Of a stretch of DNA of 6,599 nt, positions 1 through 5,615 are shown piece by piece. Source of the DNA: Pseudomonadota bacterium. GTDB lineage: Bacteria; Pseudomonadota; Alphaproteobacteria; Rhizobiales; Rhizobiaceae. The position numbers were made by a program, and so were the translations under genes. The stretch's first letter is position 1. Every line of letters starts with the position of its first letter. The notes beneath the pieces are model-generated. The model made no database searches. It was not told the DNA's origin and saw only the letters and a program-made list of their open reading frames with translations. Location of the stretch: assembly GCA_023433855.1 (NCBI GenBank), contig JAEYTV010000007.1, positions 1 to 6,599 of the forward strand, given 5' to 3'.

Positions 1-413
1 GCGACGGGTTCCTCGGCGGCGTCCAGCGCAGCCAGCCGGCCCTGACCGAGGCGCTGAAGCTGCAACAAAAGGCCGCCCAGGTGGGCTTCGACTGGTCCGA
101 GGCCGAGCCGATCCTCGACAAGGTCGAGGAGGAAATCGGCGAACTGCGGGAGGCCCTTCGCGGCGGACGGAAGGACAGGGTGAAGGACGAACTCGGCGAC
201 CTGATCTTCGCGCTCGTCAATATCGGCCGGCACGTGGATGCCGACCCCGAGGATGCGCTGCGGAGTACAAATACGAAATTCCGGCGTCGTTTCCGCTTCA
301 TAGAGGACGAACTTCATGCATCGGGAGAAGATCTGGCTGGTGCCAGCCTTCAACGCATGGAAGAACTTTGGCAGGCAGCCAAGGTGATCGAACGCGACCT
401 GACCAAGAGATGA
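1..413 (+). CDS. mazG: MazG nucleoside triphosphate pyrophosphohydrolase, C-terminal part (5' truncated by window)
   Basis: MazG hydrolyses nucleoside triphosphates to the monophosphate and pyrophosphate in the cytoplasm, and in E. coli it also affects ppGpp levels. The reading frame is open from the left edge (first whole codon at base 3) and gives 136 residues ending at TGA 411-413, about half of a usual 260-280-residue MazG. Visible are the family block QKAAQVGFDW (residues 22-31), the metal-binding acidic motif EEEIGEL (42-48) and its partner KDELGDLIFALVN (61-73), in which the E and D residues coordinate magnesium. These are followed by the conserved NTKFRRRFRFIE (90-101). This matches the second, catalytic MazG domain. 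The GTG at 81 is an internal valine, because homology continues upstream of it. The stop lies 9 bp from the stop of the convergent LysR gene. The family assignment is firm; the N-terminal domain and promoter are outside the window. Confidence 0.93.
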   Translation, partial: DGFLGGVQRSQPALTEALKLQQKAAQVGFDWSEAEPILDKVEEEIGELREALRGGRKDRVKDELGDLIFALVNIGRHVDADPEDALRSTNTKFRRRFRFIEDELHASGEDLAGASLQRMEELWQAAKVIERDLTKR

Positions 414-417
414 AAGC

Positions 418-439
418 GGTCCTCAGGCAGCCTGTGACC
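418..439. terminator. Weak imperfect hairpin across the mazG/lysR convergent ends
   Basis: GGTC at 418-421 pairs with GACC at 436-439, and CAGG at 424-427 pairs with CCTG at 431-434, leaving a 3-nt loop and a small internal bulge. It sits between and over the two stop codons, where a bidirectional terminator would be expected. Neither strand has a clear U-run after it, so termination is only a guess; the hairpin could be chance in GC-rich DNA. Confidence 0.2.
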
Positions 440-1325
440 GGATGAAATCTATGAAGGCGCGAAGTGGCGTCGGCACCAACCGGCGGCCCGGATAGTAGAG
501 GAACGGGCCTGAAAACCTTGGCCACCATTGCTCAAGGACAGGTTCTAGCGTGCCACCTTCAAAATGGGGTCGCAACCAATCTTCGAACAATGCGACCACA
601 CCCCTTCCCGCTACTGCAGTGCTGACGGCAAGGTCGCTGCCACCGCCGGCCGTTACGACCAGGCGACCATTTGGTTCGATGACAACTGTCTCACCGTCAC
701 GCTCGAACTCCCAGATGGTCATCGCACCGCTTGAGAAGCGCGACCTAAGGCAGGCATGCGCCGCCAGATCGCGCGGATGATCGGGGCGTCCATGCCGGGC
801 GAGGTAGGCGGGTGACGCCCCGTAGGCGAATCGCTGAAACCGTGGTCCGATCGGGACAGCGATCATGTCCTGATCCAGGCGTTCGTCATAGCGAATGCCG
901 GCGTCGCAGCCTGACGCGATCACATCCACGAAGCTTTCCTCCGTCACGACCTCGAGCGTGATGTCCGGATAGGCTTCAAGAAAGGCCGGAACGACTTGGG
1001 GTAAGACCAGGCGCGCCGCGCTGACGGGAACATTCAAGCGCAGGGTTCCAGCAGGACGCTCGCGGAAGCCGTTGACCACATCGAGCGCGGCTTGCATTTC
1101 AGCCAAGGCGGGAGCAAGGCGTTCAAGCAGGCTCCGACCGGCTTCTGTCGGGACCACGCTGCGGGTCGTGCGGTTCAGCAACCGGACGCCGAGTTGTCCC
1201 TCCAGCCGGCGCACCGCATCACTAAGGCCTGAAGCACTTGAGCCGCTGGTGCGCGCGCCGTCGCGGAAGCCTCCAGCTTTTGCCACGGCCACGAAAGCCG
1301 ACAAATCACCGAGTTCCACCTTCAT
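423..1325 (-). CDS. LysR-family transcriptional regulator (CrgA-like effector domain)
   Basis: This is a cytoplasmic DNA-binding regulator of 300 residues, the usual length for LysR proteins. Residues 1-60 form the winged helix-turn-helix: LGDLSAFVAVAKAGGF (5-20), then the recognition helix region SASGLSDAVRRLEGQLG (30-46), then the wing GVRLLNRTTRSVVPTEAG (46-63). A linker helix follows to about residue 90. The rest, from PAGTLRLNVP (91-100), is the periplasmic-binding-protein-like effector domain, including LPQVVPAFLEAYPDITLEV (108-126), typical of the CrgA-like group. The start is ATG at 1325 with a weak GGCAGGG six bases upstream. It is divergent from the aldo/keto reductase gene at 1424, the classic arrangement in which a LysR protein represses itself and controls its neighbour. 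The effector ligand cannot be read from the sequence. The family call is sure; the target is an inference from gene order. Confidence 0.93.
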   Translation of the reverse strand: MKVELGDLSAFVAVAKAGGFRDGARTSGSSASGLSDAVRRLEGQLGVRLLNRTTRSVVPTEAGRSLLERLAPALAEMQAALDVVNGFRERPAGTLRLNVPVSAARLVLPQVVPAFLEAYPDITLEVVTEESFVDVIASGCDAGIRYDERLDQDMIAVPIGPRFQRFAYGASPAYLARHGRPDHPRDLAAHACLRSRFSSGAMTIWEFERDGETVVIEPNGRLVVTAGGGSDLAVSTAVAGRGVVALFEDWLRPHFEGGTLEPVLEQWWPRFSGPFLYYPGRRLVPTPLRAFIDFIRSQAA

Positions 1326-1423
1326 TGTGCGCCCTGCCGTACAGCCCGTGCAATTCCTACCCGCTTATCGAAAGGCGGAGCAAGCGCTAACTCATGGCCA
1401 TGCAGAAAAGGAGACGAACGAAC
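1326..1423. promoter_or_regulatory. Divergent control region of the LysR gene and the aldo/keto reductase gene
   Basis: This 98-bp gap must hold both promoters and, by analogy with LysR systems, the regulator's binding site. The best operator candidate is the imperfect dyad TTATCG (1365-1370), 14 bases, CGCTAA (1385-1390), with 5 of 6 positions matching. No textbook T-N11-A box and no convincing -35/-10 pair stand out on either strand, so only the region, not exact sites, is claimed. Confidence 0.45.
1406..1414 (+). promoter_or_regulatory. Ribosome binding site deciding the reductase start
   Basis: AAAAGGAGA lies 9 bases before ATG 1424. The upstream in-frame ATG codons at 1394 and 1400 have no comparable site and would place this purine run inside the coding sequence, adding a basic tail (MAMQKRRRTN) unlike the family. 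Translation therefore most likely starts at 1424. Confidence 0.75.
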
Positions 1424-2296
1424 ATGTCCACAATTGACAAAGCCGGTACGTTCCCGCTCGGAACCCGAAAGGTGAACCGGATGGGCTATGGCGCCATGCA
1501 GCTTGCCGGACCGGGGGTCTTCGGTCCCCCGAAGGACCGGGATGGGGCAGTCGCCGTGCTGCGCGCCGCCGTCGATGCCGGCATCAACCATATCGACACC
1601 AGTGATTTTTACGGTCCGCATGTGACCAACCAGATCATCCGCGAGGCTCTGCATCCCTATCCAACCGACCTGACCATAGTCACCAAGATCGGCGCCAGAC
1701 GCGGACCTGACGGCTCATGGGATCCGGCCTTTTCCCGCGAGGATCTGACGGAGGCCGTTCACGACAATCTGCGCAACCTCTCTGTCGATGTCATCGACGT
1801 GGTAAACCTCCGCCTGATGTTCGACACGCACGGTCCCGCCGAAGGCCCCATCGAGGAGCAACTGACGGCCCTGGCCGAGCTTCAGCGCCAAGGCCTGATC
1901 CGTCACATCGGATTGAGCAACGCCACTCCCAGGCAGGTCGCCGACGGGCGCCGGATCTGCGACATTGTCTGCGTGCAGAACATGTACAACGTCGCTCACC
2001 GGCAGGATGATGCACTGATCGATGATCTCGCGCGCGACGGTATCGCCTATGTGCCATTCTTCCCGTTGGGCGGCTTCTCGCCTCTTCAATCCTCCGCGCT
2101 GTCGGATGTCGCGGCACGGCTCAACGCCACGCCCATGCAGGTCGCGCTTGCCTGGCTATTGCAGCGTTCGCCGAACATTCTGCTCATTCCGGGGACGTCG
2201 TCGGTAGGTCACCTGAACGAAAACCTCGCCGCGGTCGATCTCCAACTGCCTCAGGATGCGATCGCCGAACTTGACGGAATCTCGGGCAGGGTCTGA
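1424..2296 (+). CDS. ydbC: Aldo/keto reductase, YdbC/PdxI (pyridoxal reductase) type
   Basis: A 290-residue cytoplasmic NADPH-dependent oxidoreductase with a TIM-barrel fold. The start at 1424 is set by a strong ribosome binding site; an ATG at 1394 would add ten residues. The sequence closely follows E. coli YdbC as I recall it: VNRMGYGAMQLAGPGVFGPP (17-36), NHIDTSDFYGPHVTNQIIRE (55-74), TIVTKIGARRG (84-94), RHIGLSNATPRQV (160-172), GIAYVPFFPLGGF (206-218) and the cofactor-binding LLIPGTSSV (253-261). YdbC was reported as PdxI, which reduces pyridoxal to pyridoxine in vitamin B6 salvage. Of the usual catalytic tetrad, D58, Y63 and K88 are present, but the histidine position holds R130 (VVNLR); I recall arginine there in YdbC too. 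The gene is divergent from a LysR regulator that probably controls it. The family is firm; the exact substrate is inferred, and other aldehydes are possible. Confidence 0.9.
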   Translation: MSTIDKAGTFPLGTRKVNRMGYGAMQLAGPGVFGPPKDRDGAVAVLRAAVDAGINHIDTSDFYGPHVTNQIIREALHPYPTDLTIVTKIGARRGPDGSWDPAFSREDLTEAVHDNLRNLSVDVIDVVNLRLMFDTHGPAEGPIEEQLTALAELQRQGLIRHIGLSNATPRQVADGRRICDIVCVQNMYNVAHRQDDALIDDLARDGIAYVPFFPLGGFSPLQSSALSDVAARLNATPMQVALAWLLQRSPNILLIPGTSSVGHLNENLAAVDLQLPQDAIAELDGISGRV

Positions 2297-2337
2297 GCAC
2301 CGGCGACCGACGGAACTCGCTTGGACTTCGCGAAGAC

Positions 2338-2373
2338 GCGCTTGCAATCGGCCGGGAGGTCGATTGCAGCCGC
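2338..2373. repeat. GNRA-capped hairpin in the convergent reductase/hflX gap
   Basis: The perfect inverted repeat TGCAATCG (2343-2350) and CGATTGCA (2361-2368) continues inward through GCC/GGT (one G-U and two C-G pairs) to a GGGA tetraloop at 2354-2357. After a U-G pair and one C-C mismatch it extends outward through GCG (2338-2340) with CGC (2371-2373). That is an 11-pair uninterrupted stem, or about 15 pairs in total. It lies midway between the stop codons of two convergent genes, so a bidirectional terminator or RNA 3'-end stabiliser is the likeliest role. No U-run follows on either strand, so it is not a textbook intrinsic terminator. The rest of the 90-bp gap holds a 10-bp palindrome (CTTCGCGAAG, 2326-2335) and nothing else I can identify. 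Confidence 0.6.
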
Positions 2374-2386
2374 CTCGCCTCACCAC

Positions 2387-3724
2387 TCACCGTTCCCAGT
2401 CTTCCTTGGCCAGCTTGGGACCATTGCCGAGCCTGCGCTCCAGCTCGGCGGCCTGGGCCTCCGACATCCGCACCTCCAGGGTCACCGAACCGTCATCGTT
2501 GTCGGTACGCTCATCGACCATGGAGTTGTCATAGATCCACGACACCAGCGCCAGCTTCTCCGGCGGCAGGGTGACCGAGGTTTCGGTCAGGACACCGGAG
2601 AGCCTGAGAGCGATCTCAGCCATCAGCGCGTCGACACCCTCGCCCGACGTTGCCGAAACAGCCATGACGTTATCGCGCGCGGAAGCGCGCTCTGTCATCG
2701 CGTCATGCGCCTCGGGTTCGAGCCGGTCGATCTTGTTCCAGACCTCGATGATCCGTTCGGCACGCTCCTTCTCGCCGATGCCGAGATCGGTGAGGATGCG
2801 CAGCACGTCGGCGGACTGCGCCGCGTTATCGGGGTCCGACATGTCTCGCACGTGCAGGATGAGGTCCGCTTCCAGCACCTCTTCGAGCGTCGCCCGGAAC
2901 GCCGCGACCAGGTGGGTGGGCAGATCGGAAATAAAGCCGACAGTGTCGGACAGGATCACTGTGCGGCCATGCGGCAGCCGCATGCGCCTCAGTGTCGGAT
3001 CAAGCGTGGCAAAGAGCATGTCCTCCGCAAGTACGCCTGCACCGGTGATCCGGTTGAACAAGGTCGACTTTCCGGCATTGGTATAGCCGACTAGCGCAAC
3101 GATTGGATGGGGCACCTTGCGACGCTTGGCGCGGTGAAGCTGGCGGGTTCGCACCACCTGTTCGAGCTCCCGCTCAAGACGCACGATACGCTCCTGGAGA
3201 AGACGCCGGTCGGCCTCGATCTGGGTTTCGCCGGGCCCGCCCATGAATCCCGCACCGCCCCGCTGGCGTTCAAGATGGGTCCAGCTGCGAACGAGCCGCC
3301 CCTTCTGATAGTTCAGATGCGCCAGATCGACCTGCAGCGTGCCCTCCTTCGTCGAGGCACGACGCCCGAAGATCTCCAGGATGAGACCCGTTCGGTCGAT
3401 GACCTTGGCGTTCCAGGCCTTCTCGAGGTTGCGCTGCTGCACGGGGGTGAGTGGATGATCGACAATCACCAGGCCCGCGTTCTTCTCATCGAGCAGGGCC
3501 TTGATCTCGTCTATCTTGCCGGTACCGATGAGCGTTGCAGGTCGTGGCTGACCGACGGGCACGACAAGGCCCTCGGCGACCGTCAGGTCGATGGCCTTTG
3601 CGAGCCCGATCGCCTCCTCTAGGCGCGCTTCGTTCGAACGTTGTGGTACCGGCGCGGCGGTCGGGTCGCCCTGCCCGGCTTTCTGCCGGCCTTTGAGGAC
3701 AGGGACGACAACAGCCGCACGCAT
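2387..3724 (-). CDS. hflX: GTPase HflX (ribosome-associated)
   Basis: HflX is a translation-factor-class GTPase that binds the 50S subunit; in E. coli it splits stalled ribosomes after heat stress. The product has 445 residues from ATG 3724. Order: HflX N-terminal domain (about 32-150, with ATLIGTGKIDEI at 63-74 and VDHPLTPVQQRNLEKAW at 88-104), the glycine-rich linker GGPGETQIEADRR (162-174), a coiled helix, then the G domain: G1 GYTNAGKST (213-221), G2 region TLDPT (240-244), G3 DTVGF (260-264), G4 NKID (330-333) and G5 SATSG (357-361). A C-terminal domain ends at 445. All nucleotide-binding motifs are intact. It follows hfq by 74 bp on the same strand, the common hfq-hflX pairing, and is probably cotranscribed with it. 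The frame stays open for 30 codons upstream of ATG 3724, overlapping the end of hfq, with no ATG, GTG or TTG, so the true N-terminus is uncertain. Confidence 0.96.
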   Translation of the reverse strand: MRAAVVVPVLKGRQKAGQGDPTAAPVPQRSNEARLEEAIGLAKAIDLTVAEGLVVPVGQPRPATLIGTGKIDEIKALLDEKNAGLVIVDHPLTPVQQRNLEKAWNAKVIDRTGLILEIFGRRASTKEGTLQVDLAHLNYQKGRLVRSWTHLERQRGGAGFMGGPGETQIEADRRLLQERIVRLERELEQVVRTRQLHRAKRRKVPHPIVALVGYTNAGKSTLFNRITGAGVLAEDMLFATLDPTLRRMRLPHGRTVILSDTVGFISDLPTHLVAAFRATLEEVLEADLILHVRDMSDPDNAAQSADVLRILTDLGIGEKERAERIIEVWNKIDRLEPEAHDAMTERASARDNVMAVSATSGEGVDALMAEIALRLSGVLTETSVTLPPEKLALVSWIYDNSMVDERTDNDDGSVTLEVRMSEAQAAELERRLGNGPKLAKEDWER

Positions 3725-3784
3725 GTCGTCCCGCAGCTTTTCAGCATCCGGGACTAGAGATTCGTTTGACGTATCGCGATTGGT

Positions 3785-3800
3785 GATTTCGTTCGTCCTT
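3785..3800 (-). promoter_or_regulatory. Possible hflX Shine-Dalgarno and AUC start at the hfq stop
   Basis: On the minus strand AAGGA (3800-3796) overlaps the hfq TAA stop (3801-3799). It is followed after 8 bases by ATC (3787-3785) in the hflX frame. ATG 3724 itself has only a weak GGGA before it. This could be an unusual AUC start with translational coupling to hfq, or merely a ribosome reloading site. Speculative. Confidence 0.3.
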
Positions 3801-4041
3801 AAGCCGCGTTCTCTTCACTTTCGAACATCTGCATGGGCTGGCCAGGCATGATGGTCGAAATCGCGTGCTTATACACGAGTTGGGAATGTCCGTCACGACG
3901 CAGAAGAACGCAGAAGTTGTCGAACGACGTGACGACGCCGGTAAGCTTCACCCCGTTGATGAGGAAGATCGTCAGGGAAATCTTCTGCTTACGTACCGTA
4001 TTAAGAAACAAATCCTGCAGGTTCTGAGAACGTTCCGCCAT
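3799..4041 (-). CDS. hfq: RNA chaperone Hfq
   Basis: Hfq is a cytoplasmic hexameric Sm-like RNA chaperone that pairs small RNAs with mRNAs and controls mRNA stability and translation. The 80-residue product matches the short rhizobial form. The Sm1 region runs through [20 protein letters not shown] (22-41), and the Sm2 signature is [10 protein letters not shown] (57-66). Proximal-face residues Q9, F43, K58 and H59 correspond to E. coli Q8, F42, K56 and H57. The rim patch is RKQK (17-20) rather than the E. coli RRER. After P66 there is only a short acidic tail (ESEENAA), not the long disordered C-terminus of enterobacteria. The ATG at 4041 is preceded by the purine run AGAAG, 7 bases upstream. 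The gene lies between trkA and hflX on the same strand. In rhizobia Hfq is linked to nitrogen fixation control through NifA and to broad sRNA regulation. Identification is certain. Confidence 0.98.
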   Translation of the reverse strand: MAERSQNLQDLFLNTVRKQKISLTIFLINGVKLTGVVTSFDNFCVLLRRDGHSQLVYKHAISTIMPGQPMQMFESEENAA

Positions 4042-4048
4042 AGCGCCG

Positions 4049-4062
4049 CTTCTTTCTTTTTT
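4049..4062 (-). promoter_or_regulatory. Purine tract before the hfq start: ribosome binding site and possible Hfq site
   Basis: The minus strand reads AAAAAAGAAAGAAG, ending 7 bases before the hfq ATG. Its 3' end must serve as the ribosome binding site, since no better Shine-Dalgarno sequence exists. Read in triplets it is close to the A-R-N repeats recognised by the distal face of Hfq, so it could let Hfq bind and repress its own mRNA. Autoregulation of hfq is known in E. coli and has been reported in Sinorhizobium; this particular site is an inference. Confidence 0.4.
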
Positions 4063-4070
4063 GCCGGCAA
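4061..4070. repeat. Perfect 10-bp palindrome TTGCCGGCAA in the hfq leader
   Basis: TTGCCGGCAA is its own reverse complement and abuts the purine tract upstream of hfq. Having no spacer, it suits a protein dimer on DNA better than an RNA hairpin. The function is unknown and chance is possible. Confidence 0.3.
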
Positions 4071-4076
4071 TACCGG

Positions 4077-4086
4077 GATCATGATC
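4077..4086. repeat. Perfect 10-bp palindrome GATCATGATC in the hfq leader
   Basis: GATCATGATC is self-complementary and lies 6 bp from the neighbouring palindrome at 4061-4070. Such a pair between promoter and start codon could be operator sites, but no known consensus is recognised. Confidence 0.3.
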
Positions 4087-4203
4087 ACGCTGATGAAAAG
4101 ACGGACGGGAACTGCCCTCTCATTCCCTTCCACAATTGCCTGTTATCAAATCGGCGTGTTTTCCGCAATGTCGAAAAAGGCGCCATCCATCGCAACCTGA
4201 GAA

Positions 4204-5580
4204 TTAGAAGTACTGGATGGATACGCGGAAAAGCTGCTCCACGTCCCTGACCGCGTCAGCCACAGCAAAGAGCACAACACGATCGCGAGCCTTGATCTTG
4301 GTGTCGCCGCTGGGGCGGATGACCTCGCCTCCGCGATAGATGGCACCGATACGGATGCCGTCCGGCAGTTCGAGTTCGCGAAAGCGCCGTCCCACCAACG
4401 GAGACGTATCGAGGGCCTCCGCCTCGATCACCTCGCCTGCGCCCTTCTGGACCGCATAGACTGACCGGATTCGCCCTTTCCGGACGTGCTGGAGCACCCT
4501 TGAGATTGTTACGGCGCGCGGGTTGATCTGTGCGTCTATCCCGATCGAATCGGTGAGCTGATGGAGCGACGTAGAGTTGATGAGAACCAGGTTCGACCGA
4601 CAGCCGAGCGACTTGCCCAAAACCGCCCCCAGGATGTTGATCTGATCGTTGTTGGTGAGCGTGATTATCAGGTCGGTGTCCTGGATGTCGGCCTGGTTGA
4701 GCAGGTTCTGGTCGAGGGCGGAACCATGCATGACGATCGTGTTGCGCAACTTTTCCGAAACCATGATCGCCCGCTCGCGGTCGCTTTCGATCATCTTGAT
4801 CCGGGTTCGCGGCTGATGCTCCTCCATCGTCCGGGCAACGTAGTAGCCGATATTGCCTCCCCCGGCGATGATGATCCGGCGGGCTTCCTGTTCTTCATGA
4901 CCAAAGAGACCGAGCGTCCTGCGAATATGTTCGCGGCCGCAGATCACATAGGCCAGATCTCCGACTTCGAGCTGGTCCGCGGACCGGGCTACCGTCAGCC
5001 TTCCGTTGCGAAAGATACCGACAACCGTGGCCATCAGATCCGGAAAAAGCGCGGAAAGCTGATGCAGTGGTGTTGCAACCACCGGGCAGTCGTCCATGCA
5101 TTCGATTGCCAGCATGGCAATCTGGTCATCGGCAAAACGTACCACATCGCTTGCGCCGGGGAAGGAAATGCGTCGCAGCACCATCTTGCCAACCTCGATC
5201 TCCGGCGAAATGGTGACATCGATCGACATGTTCTGCCGGCTGAAGAGATCGGCATATTCCGGCATCAGGTAGTTCTGTGCCCGGATGCGGGCGATCTTGG
5301 TGGGCACTGAGAAAAGGGCATGGGCGACTTCACATGCGACGATATTGACTTCATCGTAGAGTGTCACCGCGATGATCATGTCGGCGTCCTGCGCGCCGGC
5401 CTTCTCAAGAGTGTCGGGATGCGCTCCGTGCCCGACATAACCTTTTACATCGAGCGTCTCGGTGATCGCCGCGACCAGCGATGCGGACGTGTCGATGACC
5501 GAGACATCATTGTCTTCCTGCGATAGTCGCTCCGCGATACCGTAACCGACCTGGCCTGCGCCGCAGATGATGACCTTCAT
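4204..5580 (-). CDS. trkA: TrkA, NAD-binding regulatory subunit of the Trk potassium uptake system
   Basis: TrkA is a peripheral membrane protein on the cytoplasmic side that gates the TrkH/TrkG potassium channel in response to bound nucleotides. The 458-residue product is full length and carries two RCK units in tandem. The first has the Rossmann loop GAGQVG (7-12) with the acidic strand-2 end SVID (27-30), followed by an RCK_C subdomain to about 220. The second has GGGNIG (240-245) with KMIES (262-266) and its RCK_C subdomain (about 375-458). There are no transmembrane segments, as expected. The start at ATG 5580 has GAGAGGG 10 bases upstream. It follows ntrX by 35 bp and is very likely in the same operon; ntrYX-trkA is a recurrent alphaproteobacterial order. 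The membrane partner TrkH is not in this window. Identification is firm; the specific ligand (NAD(H) or ATP) is not determined by sequence. Confidence 0.96.
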   Translation of the reverse strand: MKVIICGAGQVGYGIAERLSQEDNDVSVIDTSASLVAAITETLDVKGYVGHGAHPDTLEKAGAQDADMIIAVTLYDEVNIVACEVAHALFSVPTKIARIRAQNYLMPEYADLFSRQNMSIDVTISPEIEVGKMVLRRISFPGASDVVRFADDQIAMLAIECMDDCPVVATPLHQLSALFPDLMATVVGIFRNGRLTVARSADQLEVGDLAYVICGREHIRRTLGLFGHEEQEARRIIIAGGGNIGYYVARTMEEHQPRTRIKMIESDRERAIMVSEKLRNTIVMHGSALDQNLLNQADIQDTDLIITLTNNDQINILGAVLGKSLGCRSNLVLINSTSLHQLTDSIGIDAQINPRAVTISRVLQHVRKGRIRSVYAVQKGAGEVIEAEALDTSPLVGRRFRELELPDGIRIGAIYRGGEVIRPSGDTKIKARDRVVLFAVADAVRDVEQLFRVSIQYF

Positions 5581-5615
5581 CGGCCAAGAACCCTCTCGTC
5601 TAAGCGCTTCATCGG

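Larger units (their letters stand above)
4042..4203 (-). promoter_or_regulatory. hfq leader and probable promoter region
   Basis: This 162-bp gap between the trkA stop and the hfq start is long enough for an independent hfq promoter. The best candidate on the minus strand is TTGCGG (4168-4163) with a degenerate -10 of the form GATAAC/TAACAG near 4147-4140, at 15-17 bp spacing; this is weak. No intrinsic terminator is visible after trkA: the T-run at 4180-4174 follows only the self-complementary GGCGCC, which cannot form a loop. Two perfect 10-bp palindromes and a purine run lie near the hfq start and are listed separately. Confidence 0.4.

Noticed and set aside
1394..1423. Upstream ATG start for the reductase adding MAMQKRRRTN
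   Set aside because: The strong AAAAGGAGA site lies inside this extension at ideal distance from ATG 1424, and the added residues do not fit the family N-terminus.
2284..2291. GGGCAGGG resembling an E. coli KOPS site, with a reverse copy in hflX near 3669-3676
   Set aside because: The two copies are in opposite orientation within coding sequence, and an 8-mer of this composition is expected by chance; the motif is not established for this group.
2675..2690. GCGCGC-GGAA-GCGCGC inverted repeat
   Set aside because: It lies inside the HflX coding region where codons for RASAR explain it; short GC-only repeats are common in this composition.
2321..3094. Open frame of 257 codons on the plus strand opposite hflX
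   Set aside because: It runs through the convergent-gap hairpin and the antisense of the HflX G domain, with low-complexity histidine- and arginine-rich translation; a shadow frame.
4174..4186. GGCGCC followed by a T-run as a trkA terminator
   Set aside because: GGCGCC is self-complementary without a loop and no longer stem surrounds it, so it cannot form a terminator hairpin.
4561..5310. Long open frame (249 codons) on the plus strand opposite trkA
   Set aside because: It is fully antisense to a full-length, motif-intact trkA, has no recognisable domain, and is the kind of shadow frame expected in GC-rich coding DNA.
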